Positions 7,540 to 14,901 of a DNA stretch of 21,518 nucleotides are shown here, piece after piece; positions within the stretch are counted from its first letter, which is position 1, and the number at the start of each line of letters is the position of its first letter. The notes below the pieces were generated by a model. The model saw nothing but the letters and a program-made list of their open reading frames with translations. It was not told the origin of the DNA and ran no database searches. Source of the stretch: Pseudomonadota bacterium (GTDB lineage Bacteria; Bdellovibrionota_B; Oligoflexia; Oligoflexales; JAPPIL01); the NCBI GenBank assembly GCA_028877195.1, contig JAPPIL010000222.1:1-21518 (forward strand), read 5' to 3'. The position numbers and the translations under genes are program-made.

Positions 7540-9117
7540 ATGTTAAAATTAATGCTTATATTTACGATGTCTTTGTCGTTAACGGCGGCGAAGAAAACTT
7601 TTATCTATTGTTCAGAGGGTAGTCCCTCGACTTTTAATCCGCAGATTGCGATGGACGGCACAACCTTCAACGCTAGTTCCAAGACGGTTTACAATCGGTT
7701 GGTTGAATTTAAAAACGGCACAACTGCTATATTCCCAGCGTTAGCGACAAGCTGGGAATATGATAACCAAAGCATGATTTGGACGTTCAACTTACGTCGG
7801 GGTGTGAAGTGGCACAGCAATAAACGTTTCTCGCCGACGCGTGAATTCAATGCCGATGATGTGCTGTTCTCTTTTAACCGCATGCGTTTGAAGGAGCATC
7901 CCTACCATAAGGTAAGTGGCGGTCGCTACGAATACTTTGAAGCAATGGACATGTCCAAGATGATTAAGAACATCATCAAAATCAATGACTATCAGATAAA
8001 GATTTCTTTGACCAAGAACTTCACGCCCTTTCTGTCTAATTTAGCTATGGACTTTGCTTCCATTCTTTCCAAAGAATACGGCGACAAGATGCTTAAGGCC
8101 GGCACACCAGAGGCAATCGATAATTATCCAATCGGCACGGGGGTATTCGTCTTCCAAAAGTATATCAAGGATACGATGATTAGGTTCACTGCCAACGATG
8201 ACTACTTTGGTAAGAAGAGTGAGCTTGATAATCTGGTGTTCAGTATCACAGTTGATAAAAATGTCCGCATTCAAAAGCTCAAGACAGGTGAATGCCATCT
8301 CGTTGCCTACCCTGCGGTGCAGAGCCTTGATGCCATCAGAGCCAACAACAAGCTCAAAGTCATGGAAGGTGAGGGGTCAAACGTCGCTTACTTGGCGCTA
8401 AACGTGCGGGTTAAGCCGTTTGATAATGTATTGGTGCGGCAAGCAATCAACCATGCCCTACATCGCTCAAATTACATCAAGACCGTCTATAAAAACACCG
8501 CAGTGCTGGCCAAGAACCCGATTCCTCCGACTCTATGGGGGTATAATGCAAAAATCAAAGATTACCAATACAACCCAGAGCTTGCCAAAAAACTTCTCAA
8601 GCAAGCGGGCTACCCGAATGGTTTCAACGCTGAACTATGGACATTGCCTGTGCAGCGTCCCTACATGCCTGATGGCAAGAAGGCAGGTGTGCTGATGCAG
8701 GCGGACTTGGCAAAGGTTGGCATCAAGGTCAAGCTTATCACCTATGACTGGCCAACCTACTTGAGTAAGGCAAGCAAGGGTGAGCATCAGATGCTTCAGC
8801 TTGGTTGGTCGGGTGATAATGGCGACCCAGATAATTTTCTATCGGTGCTCCTGTCTTGTGCTGCGATCAAATCTGGTGCAAACCATGCAGGCTGGTGCAA
8901 TCGTAAGTTTGACAATATAATCAACAAGGCTGCCAGTATCGCTGATACTAAAAAACGTTCTGCCCTTTACAGGCAAGCGCAAGAAATCTTCAAAGCGCAA
9001 GCCCCGTGGGTAGTGCTCGCACATGCGAAAATTTTTCGGGCAATGAGTAATAATGTGCAAGGCTACCATATCGACCCACTTGGCAGCGATAGATTTGACG
9101 GCGTGAGCTTGAGATAG
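7540..9117 (+). CDS. dppA: periplasmic dipeptide-binding protein (SBP family 5)
   Basis: 525 residues. Solute-binding protein for peptides, closely resembling E. coli DppA along its whole length as I recall that sequence: YCSEGSP, GVKWH, MDFASILSKEY, NPIPPTLWGYN, VQRPYMPDG, GWSGDNGDPDNF and HIDPLGSDRF all have DppA counterparts. Four cysteines (YCSEG, GECH, LSCAA, GWCN) sit where DppA has its two disulfide pairs. A signal peptide covers about residues 1-17 (LKLMLIFTMSLSLTAA). AUG at 7540 with an AGGAG upstream. No dppBCDF permease or ATPase gene lies next to it, so the protein must work with a transporter encoded elsewhere, or act as a chemoreceptor partner or haem binder, as some DppA proteins do. 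The close match to enteric DppA could reflect transfer. Confidence 0.94.
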   Translation: MLKLMLIFTMSLSLTAAKKTFIYCSEGSPSTFNPQIAMDGTTFNASSKTVYNRLVEFKNGTTAIFPALATSWEYDNQSMIWTFNLRRGVKWHSNKRFSPTREFNADDVLFSFNRMRLKEHPYHKVSGGRYEYFEAMDMSKMIKNIIKINDYQIKISLTKNFTPFLSNLAMDFASILSKEYGDKMLKAGTPEAIDNYPIGTGVFVFQKYIKDTMIRFTANDDYFGKKSELDNLVFSITVDKNVRIQKLKTGECHLVAYPAVQSLDAIRANNKLKVMEGEGSNVAYLALNVRVKPFDNVLVRQAINHALHRSNYIKTVYKNTAVLAKNPIPPTLWGYNAKIKDYQYNPELAKKLLKQAGYPNGFNAELWTLPVQRPYMPDGKKAGVLMQADLAKVGIKVKLITYDWPTYLSKASKGEHQMLQLGWSGDNGDPDNFLSVLLSCAAIKSGANHAGWCNRKFDNIINKAASIADTKKRSALYRQAQEIFKAQAPWVVLAHAKIFRAMSNNVQGYHIDPLGSDRFDGVSLR

Positions 9118-9183
9118 CTAAAGTTCTTACGACCGCTACAAAATGGTGTGCGGTCAAGGTCATCATGGCGCTTGCGGCATTCT

Positions 9184-9204
9184 GCTGATGCTTCGCAGGC
9201 CAGC
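9184..9204 (+). repeat. short hairpin repeat, copy 1
   Basis: The segment ATGCTTCGCAGG(C/T)CAGC occurs here and again at 12443-12466. Here GCTG and CAGC form the outer stem around TGC-TTC-GCA. It lies in the gap between dppA and the FKBP gene. Only two copies are seen in the window. Confidence 0.4.
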
Positions 9205-9336
9205 TTCTTCCACAAATACTGGTTGCAGTTTATGTGAGGCTGTGAAACCCTATCATCATGTTTTGGCAGGAATTGCAGAAGGTTGCAGTCTGCCAGCTAC
9301 CAGTTGATTCAAATACCAGTTAGCAGGAGGTTGAGT

Positions 9337-10014
9337 ATGGTGCGTCGTATAGTGCTAGCGTCTGTCGCAATATTGTTGCTCGCAGGGTTGGCTGTAGGTA
9401 AGCCGAAGACCGTCAAAGAGCGCAATAGTTATGCATTGGCGGTGCGAATGGTGCAGAACCTCGTCGGTCAAGGCATGGAGCTTGATGGCAAGGCTTTTGT
9501 CGCAGGCGTTGAGGATACTTTAGCAAAGAAGTTGCAAATGACTGAAGATGAAATCGCAGCAACATTAAAGGCTTTACACAAGAAAACTAGCGAGGAGATG
9601 GCTAAAAAAATGCAAGAACTAGCGGAACAAAACAAGAAAGAAGGGGAAAAGTTTCTCGCCTCTAATGCCAAGCTTGCTGGGGTAACAAGCCTTGACAGCG
9701 GTCTCCAGTATAAGATCCTGACGAAAGGCACAGGCAAGATGCCAAAGGAAACCGATCGGGTAGAGACTCACTATGTCGGGACGTTGATCAATGGCAAAGA
9801 GTTTGACAGTTCACGCAAACGTGGCAAGCCCGCGGTCTTCCCTGTCAATGGTGTCATCAAGGGATGGACAGAAGCATTGACTCGTATGCCAGTAGGTTCA
9901 AAATGGATGCTATATGTGCCATCGCACTTGGCTTATGGCGAGCGTGGTGCTGGGCAAGACATCGGCCCCAATGCGACACTGATCTTTGAGGTCGAGCTAT
10001 TAGCAATCAAGTGA
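9337..10014 (+). CDS. FKBP-type peptidyl-prolyl cis-trans isomerase, FkpA/Mip-like, exported
   Basis: 225 residues. Periplasmic or membrane-associated prolyl isomerase and chaperone. Residues 1-20 form a signal segment (VRRIVLASVAILLLAGLAVG) without a lipobox Cys. Residues about 25-110 are the helical, Lys/Glu-rich dimerisation arm typical of FkpA and Mip. Residues about 118-225 are the FKBP domain: HYVGTLINGKEFDSS, FPVNGVIKGWTEAL, MPVGSKW, and AYGERGAGQDIGPNATLIFEVEL, retaining the aromatic and Asp pocket residues. The AUG at 9337 is chosen because AGGAGG lies 5 nt upstream; an in-frame UUG at 9283 has no such site. First gene of an operon with sppA (1-nt gap) and an rluA-type gene. The 219-nt leader 9118-9336 holds one weak hairpin (9131-9155) and the short repeat. 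Confidence 0.93.
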   Translation: MVRRIVLASVAILLLAGLAVGKPKTVKERNSYALAVRMVQNLVGQGMELDGKAFVAGVEDTLAKKLQMTEDEIAATLKALHKKTSEEMAKKMQELAEQNKKEGEKFLASNAKLAGVTSLDSGLQYKILTKGTGKMPKETDRVETHYVGTLINGKEFDSSRKRGKPAVFPVNGVIKGWTEALTRMPVGSKWMLYVPSHLAYGERGAGQDIGPNATLIFEVELLAIK

Positions 10015-10015
10015 T

Positions 10016-11764
10016 ATGCGGCGACTACTCGGCAAATTGATCAAAACTATTCTGCTGTTGCTGAATGCCTATTTTGTGATGATAGGCGTTTTAGCAACGG
10101 TGCTATTCTTTAGTTTGATCGCGACATTCGCACATGTTTCGGATTTTGTTTCCTTGCCAACGAAGCTCGATGAGGGCAGTAGAATTGCGGTTGGCATTGA
10201 ACTCGATGGTTTTATTAACGATGATATGCGAACTTGGCGCTTTCGTCCTAAAGACCAGACTAGCATTCGTGAGTTGCGCGAATTGCTTGATTTGAGCATT
10301 GAAGATGCCCGTGTGGAGACGGTGCTCTTGGAAATCGGTACTGTGTATGGCGACTTTACTGCGGTGTCGGAACTTCGTGCTATTATTGCGGAGCTAGTGG
10401 CACACGGCAAACAGGTCATAGCCTACTTGCAAGATGGTGATAACACTGGTTATTTTATCGCTAGTGCTAGCGAGCAGATTATTATGCCGCCAGCTGCAAG
10501 TATCCTGATTACAGGGCCCGTATTCAACCTCACGTATCTTGGCAAAATGCTGAAGGATTTTGGTGTTGGCATCGATGTTTTGCGCACGGGCAATCACAAG
10601 AATGTGTTTGAGTTTCTCCAAGAGAATCGCCCCAGCGATGATACTGTGCAAATGTATGCTGAAGTCGAATCCAGCCTGCGTGAGCAAATGGTAAATGCAA
10701 TCGCAGCAGGTCGCCAACGCCCTCCAGCACAGGTTGAGCAGTGGTTGCGCCGTTCCTTATACACTCCGCAAGCCGCACTCGATGCTGGTATCATCGACTC
10801 AATCAATCACAAAGCTGACCTCTGGAGCGAGTGGACAGAGAGCGGGGTTGCCGTCAATCTGCTAGATGCGCGCGATTATATGCGGATAAGTAAAACTTCA
10901 TTACGAAAACCTGCGTTAGGTATCGGTTATGTTGAAGCGTCGGGGCAAATAATGATGCGTGGCAATGCTTGGCAGGACATTATCCCTGCCAGTATTGCTC
11001 AAGAACTCAAGTGGATGCGAGAGAACGACGACATCGCAGCAGTAGTCATGCGCATCGATAGTGGCGGCGGTTCGGCGTTGGCATCGGAATTGATTTGGCA
11101 GCATGTAAAACACTTAAGTGCTGCAAAACCAGTGGTCGTAACGATGGGTGAGTATGCTGCGTCGGGCGGTTATTATATTGCGGTTGGAGCAAATTACTTG
11201 ATGGCGGAAGCAGGGACTCTTACTGGTTCGATTGGAGTTGCATCGTTAAGTATTGACCTCGCTGAGTTCTCCGACAAGTATGGCGTAAGTTTCCATACTA
11301 TTACGCAAACGGAACGTGAGAACATGTTCAACATTGGGCGAGCATTGAGTCATAGCGACCGTAAATTTCTCCAAGCTAGTCTTCAAGACACCTATGAACT
11401 GTTCGTGCAACGGGTCTATGAGCAGCGCGACCTACCGATGACAAAAGTGCGGGAATTTGCCGATGGTCGTGTCTTCACTGGTGAACAGGCTTATGCACTC
11501 GGTCTCGTCGATGCGGTCGGTGGTATTACCGAAGCATTCAGCAAAGCGAGTGCACTAGCGGGGTTTGCCGAAGATAGTCCCTATAAAGTGTATCGCTACC
11601 CGCGCCGCTACTCGCTTTGGGCTTGTCTCAAGGAGACTTTGGATGTGCGCGACTGCCTGTCCTTGCTAGAGCGTAGCAGGAGTATCAGCGATCGACTTCT
11701 TGCTTTGGCACAAGATAGGGTGGTAGCAGTGTGGCTTGGGGCACTTGTGCCGCTAGCATTTTGA
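10016..11764 (+). CDS. sppA: signal peptide peptidase SppA, 67-kDa type
   Basis: 582 residues. Membrane-bound Ser-Lys protease (S49) that degrades signal peptides left in the membrane. One N-terminal membrane segment spans about residues 9-35 (LIKTILLLLNAYFVMIG...). The protein has two tandem S49 halves, as in E. coli SppA (618 residues). Lys195 in TGNHKNVFEF is the dyad lysine of the N-terminal half, replacing the usual YKSA context. Ser383 in EYAASGGYYIA is the nucleophile of the C-terminal half. RIDSGGGSALASE and GTLTGSIGV are further S49 landmarks, and the tail repeats FTGEQAYALGLVD. The gene starts 1 nt after the FKBP stop, at TGATATGCG, and ends 1 nt before the pseudouridine synthase at the same nonamer, which suggests translational coupling. 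Its role in clearing signal peptides fits the exported FKBP upstream. Confidence 0.95.
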   Translation: MRRLLGKLIKTILLLLNAYFVMIGVLATVLFFSLIATFAHVSDFVSLPTKLDEGSRIAVGIELDGFINDDMRTWRFRPKDQTSIRELRELLDLSIEDARVETVLLEIGTVYGDFTAVSELRAIIAELVAHGKQVIAYLQDGDNTGYFIASASEQIIMPPAASILITGPVFNLTYLGKMLKDFGVGIDVLRTGNHKNVFEFLQENRPSDDTVQMYAEVESSLREQMVNAIAAGRQRPPAQVEQWLRRSLYTPQAALDAGIIDSINHKADLWSEWTESGVAVNLLDARDYMRISKTSLRKPALGIGYVEASGQIMMRGNAWQDIIPASIAQELKWMRENDDIAAVVMRIDSGGGSALASELIWQHVKHLSAAKPVVVTMGEYAASGGYYIAVGANYLMAEAGTLTGSIGVASLSIDLAEFSDKYGVSFHTITQTERENMFNIGRALSHSDRKFLQASLQDTYELFVQRVYEQRDLPMTKVREFADGRVFTGEQAYALGLVDAVGGITEAFSKASALAGFAEDSPYKVYRYPRRYSLWACLKETLDVRDCLSLLERSRSISDRLLALAQDRVVAVWLGALVPLAF

Positions 11765-11765
11765 T

Positions 11766-12476
11766 ATGCGCTGTCTGTATGAGGATGATTTACTGTGGGT
11801 GCTTGACAAGCCCGCAGGACTGCTCGTTACTGCGAAAGACGGGCAACAGTCGTTAGAGGAATTGCTCACAGAAGCAAGTGGCGAAACCGCACATCTTGTT
11901 CACCGTCTTGATAAAGACACCAGTGGCGTAATCCTCGTCGCTAAAAATCAACCGACAAGAGAATACCTGCAAAAACAATTCAAACAACGCACTGTGCACA
12001 AGACCTACCTGGCACTACTAGACGGAGATTTAAGCACCGACTATGTTTTACAGGAAACTTACCTTGCTCGTGATAAACATAGGCGCACGCAAATGCGGTC
12101 ATACCCCAAGCATGATACGCAGCACCAGCAATTGCGCTTCGCTCGCAGCGAGTTTTTTGTCTTGCAGCGTTTTCAGCAACGTTTGACTTATGTGAAGATA
12201 ACAATCAGCACAGGTAGGACGCACCAAATCCGAGTGCATGCCAAAGAAATGTCTGCGCCTGTGCTCGGAGATCAAGTCTATCACCACCCGACGACCTTAC
12301 CGCTAACGTTCCCCGTTGCGATTAGGGATGAGGTCTACAATTTAAGCAGGCAAATGTTGCACTCCCATCAGCTGGCATTTCAGCATCCTGATAGTGGTAG
12401 GATGTGCCTTTCCAGTCCACCCCCCGATGATTTCAGCGACTTGCTGACGATGCTTCGCAGGTCAGCAGTTGAGTGA
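11766..12476 (+). CDS. RluA-family pseudouridine synthase
   Basis: 236 residues, without the N-terminal S4 domain found in RluC and RluD, so it is closer in build to RluA or TruC. Converts uridine to pseudouridine in rRNA or tRNA; the target cannot be told from sequence. The start runs YEDDLLWVLDKPAGLLV, followed by HLVHRLDKDTSGVIL, where Asp49 is the catalytic Asp, and GRTHQIRVHAKEMSAPVLGDQVY, the C-terminal family motif. AUG at 11766 directly follows the sppA stop, with no separate ribosome-binding site, so translation probably depends on reinitiation. The last codons contain a hairpin (12443-12466), and a weak terminator-like structure overlaps the stop. Most likely the last gene of the FKBP-sppA operon. 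Confidence 0.93.
   Translation: MRCLYEDDLLWVLDKPAGLLVTAKDGQQSLEELLTEASGETAHLVHRLDKDTSGVILVAKNQPTREYLQKQFKQRTVHKTYLALLDGDLSTDYVLQETYLARDKHRRTQMRSYPKHDTQHQQLRFARSEFFVLQRFQQRLTYVKITISTGRTHQIRVHAKEMSAPVLGDQVYHHPTTLPLTFPVAIRDEVYNLSRQMLHSHQLAFQHPDSGRMCLSSPPPDDFSDLLTMLRRSAVE
12443..12466 (+). repeat. short hairpin repeat, copy 2, inside the 3' end of the pseudouridine synthase gene
   Basis: GCTGAC (12443-12448) pairs with GTCAGC (12461-12466), and TGC-TTC-GCA forms the tip. The interior is shared with the copy at 9184-9204. It encodes the last residues of the protein, so it may be coincidence or an inserted small repeat that became coding. Confidence 0.4.
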
Positions 12477-12503
12477 ATCAAAAGTCTCAAAATATTTTTT
12501 TTT
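12469..12503 (+). terminator. weak intrinsic terminator candidate after the FKBP-sppA-pseudouridine synthase operon
   Basis: TTGAG (12469-12473) pairs with CTCAA (12486-12490) over a 12-nt loop. It is followed by AATA and nine T residues (12495-12503). The stem is short and A/T-rich, and its left arm overlaps the stop region of the upstream gene. The stronger hairpin at 12443-12466 lies just before and could help. Confidence 0.35.
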
Positions 12504-12565
12504 GCACCGATACTTACGTTATGCGGGGGTAGCATCTGCATCGATAGGTCTACTGATAGGTGAGC

Positions 12566-14497
12566 ATGTTAGGTATCGATTATGAAATGCTGAATGATTT
12601 TGATCAAATTCAAGACCATTTGCAAAATAACCAAGACAAGTATCAGGTAAGCACGCTTGCGCCGCGGGCATTGTGCGTGCATTCAAAGCAGTCTACGCTC
12701 TACCTTATCGCTTCCGAAGTTTGGGGCAATAGGAGTTTAAGCAAGCATCTGCAAGACAAGAGCAAGTTATGTGTCTATGTTGTTCAGCGGGATGACTTAC
12801 CGACTTTACCCAGCCGTTTACGTTCAGCGGATTATCTAAAAATTATCTCTCCCATATCTTCCCATAACCTGCATGCGATGCTTGCGCTCATCAATAAGGC
12901 TAACGGCAAGGCTGGAGACATCAGTGATGCTGGCAAAGAAATTAGAAGCATTCTGTTTATCTCTCAACAGCTGAACAGTTCACGCGATGTGGTTGAATTG
13001 CTGAACCTTATTTTGGCAAAAGCAATGGAGATTACTAACGCCGATGCTGGTTCGATTTACGATGTCGTGCATCCGAGCATTAACACCGATGGCCGTGCGG
13101 CGGCTGGTGAGATACGGTTTCGCTTTGCGCATAATAATTCGGTGCAGCAGAATCTAACGGAGTTTTCGCTGCCGATTAATGAATCATCGATTGTCGGACG
13201 CTGTGCACTACAGGCAAAACCGATCAACTCCAGCGGTCTCTACAACTGCCAAAGCGCCCAGCATGACCGTTCATTTGATAAAACCATCAACTACCAGACC
13301 AGTTCGATGCTCACCGCACCGATATTTGATATTTCACGGCAGGTAATCGGTGTTATCCAACTGTTGAATCGCAAGACAGCCTCAAACATCAAACTGACCA
13401 ATGCGGCTGACTATGGTCGCCATGTCGTGCCTTTCAACCAAGATGATATTGACAATGTTGAAATTATTGCCCAGCAGTCGGGCATTGCATTGGAAAATGC
13501 ACGGATGCAGGAAGAAATCAAAAACATGTTTGATGGTTTTGTCGATGCCTCCGTAACCGCTATTGAGCAACGCGACCCTTCCACAAGCGGACACTCGCAT
13601 CGGGTGGCGAAACTGACGTTGGATTTGGCAAAGGTAGTCAATAGCATAGATAACGGCAGGCTGCGTATGATTAGGTTTAGTGAGCAGCAGATGATGGAAC
13701 TGCGCTATGCTTCGTTGCTGCATGATTTTGGCAAGCTTGGGGTGCGAGAGCAGGTGCTGGTCAAGGCGAAGAAGCTTTACCCTTGGGAGATGGAGTTGCT
13801 CAAGGAACGTTTCAAACTGATCAAGGCCTCGTATGAGATAAATTATTTGCAAAAGATGTTGGCACTGCATAAGGAAGGCAAAGCGGCGGTGGAAGATATT
13901 CGTGATGCGCGCTATCAGCGTGAGCGGCAGACGAATATTGATGAGTTGAATAAGTTTTTAGAATTTATCTTAAATACCAATGAGCCAAATATCGTGGTGG
14001 CAAAGACTGACCATGATCGGATTAAAAGCATTGCTGATCGGATGTTTAAAGATATCGATGGCGAGGAGCGAAGCTTTCTTACCGCTAACGATCAAGAAGC
14101 TTTATCTATTACCAAAGGCTCGCTGACGGACAAGGAATTCTATGAAATTCAAGAGCATGTGAAGCATACCTACAATTTTTTGAAGAAGATACCTTGGGGC
14201 AAGAACCTGTCTAACGTGCCACTAATTGCTGCCAAGCACCATGAGAAACTCGATGGGTCGGGTTATCCCCACAACCTTACCACGACTGAAATACCGATTC
14301 AGTCTCGGATTATGACTATCGCCGACATCTTCGATGCCCTGACTGCGGCTGATCGACCGTATAAAAAATCGCTATCCCCGCATCGAGCACTTGATATTAT
14401 GAGCGAGGAGGTCAATCTCGGCAAGCTTGATGAAACACTGTTCGATCTCTTCGTGGAGTCTAAAGGGTATCTTCAAGTTATGCAAAAAGTGGACTGA
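12566..14497 (+). CDS. GAF and HD-GYP domain protein, c-di-GMP phosphodiesterase type
   Basis: 643 residues. N-terminal about 1-120 is an unrecognised, possibly receiver-like domain without clear phospho-Asp signs. A GAF sensor domain follows (about 135-320; LILAKAMEITNADAGSIY, MLTAPIFD, VIGVIQLLNRK). A linker helix (IALENARMQEEI) leads into HD-GYP: GHSHRVA (His343, His345), LLHDFGKLGV (His386-Asp387), HHEKLDGSGYP (His558-His559, Gly566-Tyr567-Pro568). All metal and GYP residues are present, so hydrolysis of cyclic di-GMP is likely. HD and HHE are 172 residues apart, about 105 more than in compact HD-GYP domains; the extra part is helical and charged. AUG at 12566 is preceded by AGGTG; a GUG two codons earlier is the alternative. 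GATAGGT occurs twice in the leader. Cytoplasmic, no membrane segment. Confidence 0.92.
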   Translation: MLGIDYEMLNDFDQIQDHLQNNQDKYQVSTLAPRALCVHSKQSTLYLIASEVWGNRSLSKHLQDKSKLCVYVVQRDDLPTLPSRLRSADYLKIISPISSHNLHAMLALINKANGKAGDISDAGKEIRSILFISQQLNSSRDVVELLNLILAKAMEITNADAGSIYDVVHPSINTDGRAAAGEIRFRFAHNNSVQQNLTEFSLPINESSIVGRCALQAKPINSSGLYNCQSAQHDRSFDKTINYQTSSMLTAPIFDISRQVIGVIQLLNRKTASNIKLTNAADYGRHVVPFNQDDIDNVEIIAQQSGIALENARMQEEIKNMFDGFVDASVTAIEQRDPSTSGHSHRVAKLTLDLAKVVNSIDNGRLRMIRFSEQQMMELRYASLLHDFGKLGVREQVLVKAKKLYPWEMELLKERFKLIKASYEINYLQKMLALHKEGKAAVEDIRDARYQRERQTNIDELNKFLEFILNTNEPNIVVAKTDHDRIKSIADRMFKDIDGEERSFLTANDQEALSITKGSLTDKEFYEIQEHVKHTYNFLKKIPWGKNLSNVPLIAAKHHEKLDGSGYPHNLTTTEIPIQSRIMTIADIFDALTAADRPYKKSLSPHRALDIMSEEVNLGKLDETLFDLFVESKGYLQVMQKVD

Positions 14498-14542
14498 TGA
14501 GTTCTTCTTGAATTTTCTAACAAAGTCAGTAGCATAAGATGC

Positions 14543-14785
14543 ATGCAATCAGACGACGATAAGCATCAGCAACAGACCAGTGATTCCAGCGATTCCAGCT
14601 ATAGCCTAAAAGAACAGCGCCGCAAGGACTATCAACTCTACAAGCAGGCAATGCGTGCTATGCGAACTGACAACAAGCGCCAGCGTGCAGCAGCCAAAGC
14701 AAAGGCAAAGCAGGCAAAGTATGCGCAGTTGCAAGAGTCTTTGAATTTTGCAACCGACTTGCCTGATATTGCACCTAAAACCTAA
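14543..14785 (+). CDS. small charged hypothetical protein
   Basis: 80 residues, unrecognised. The N-terminus is Asp/Ser/Gln-rich, then a Lys/Arg/Ala-rich helix runs from about residue 22 to 65 (QAMRAMR, AKAKAKQAK), and the tail is acidic. It could bind nucleic acid or a partner, but the sequence does not say. The AUG at 14543 lacks an obvious Shine-Dalgarno site. It lies 45 nt after the HD-GYP gene on the same strand and no better reading competes for the region, so it may be the last gene of that unit. Real coding is likely but not certain. Confidence 0.5.
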   Translation: MQSDDDKHQQQTSDSSDSSYSLKEQRRKDYQLYKQAMRAMRTDNKRQRAAAKAKAKQAKYAQLQESLNFATDLPDIAPKT

Positions 14786-14901
14786 TAATTTTTCACAAAA
14801 GTTCCGAATAAGACAGCGTGAACGGCAGGGATTCGCCAGCGGTAACATACAGTCTTGCTGGGCGGTCGTATTTGTCAACCAGTTATGCGTTGACTGGAGG
14901 T

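Noticed and set aside
9131..9155. Terminator after dppA (GACCGC...GCGGTC)
   Set aside because: The stem is only 6 bp with a 13-nt loop and no T-run follows.
13382..13870. 162-residue minus-strand reading frame inside the HD-GYP gene
   Set aside because: Lies antisense to a gene with clear domain motifs; no ribosome-binding site or recognisable protein features.
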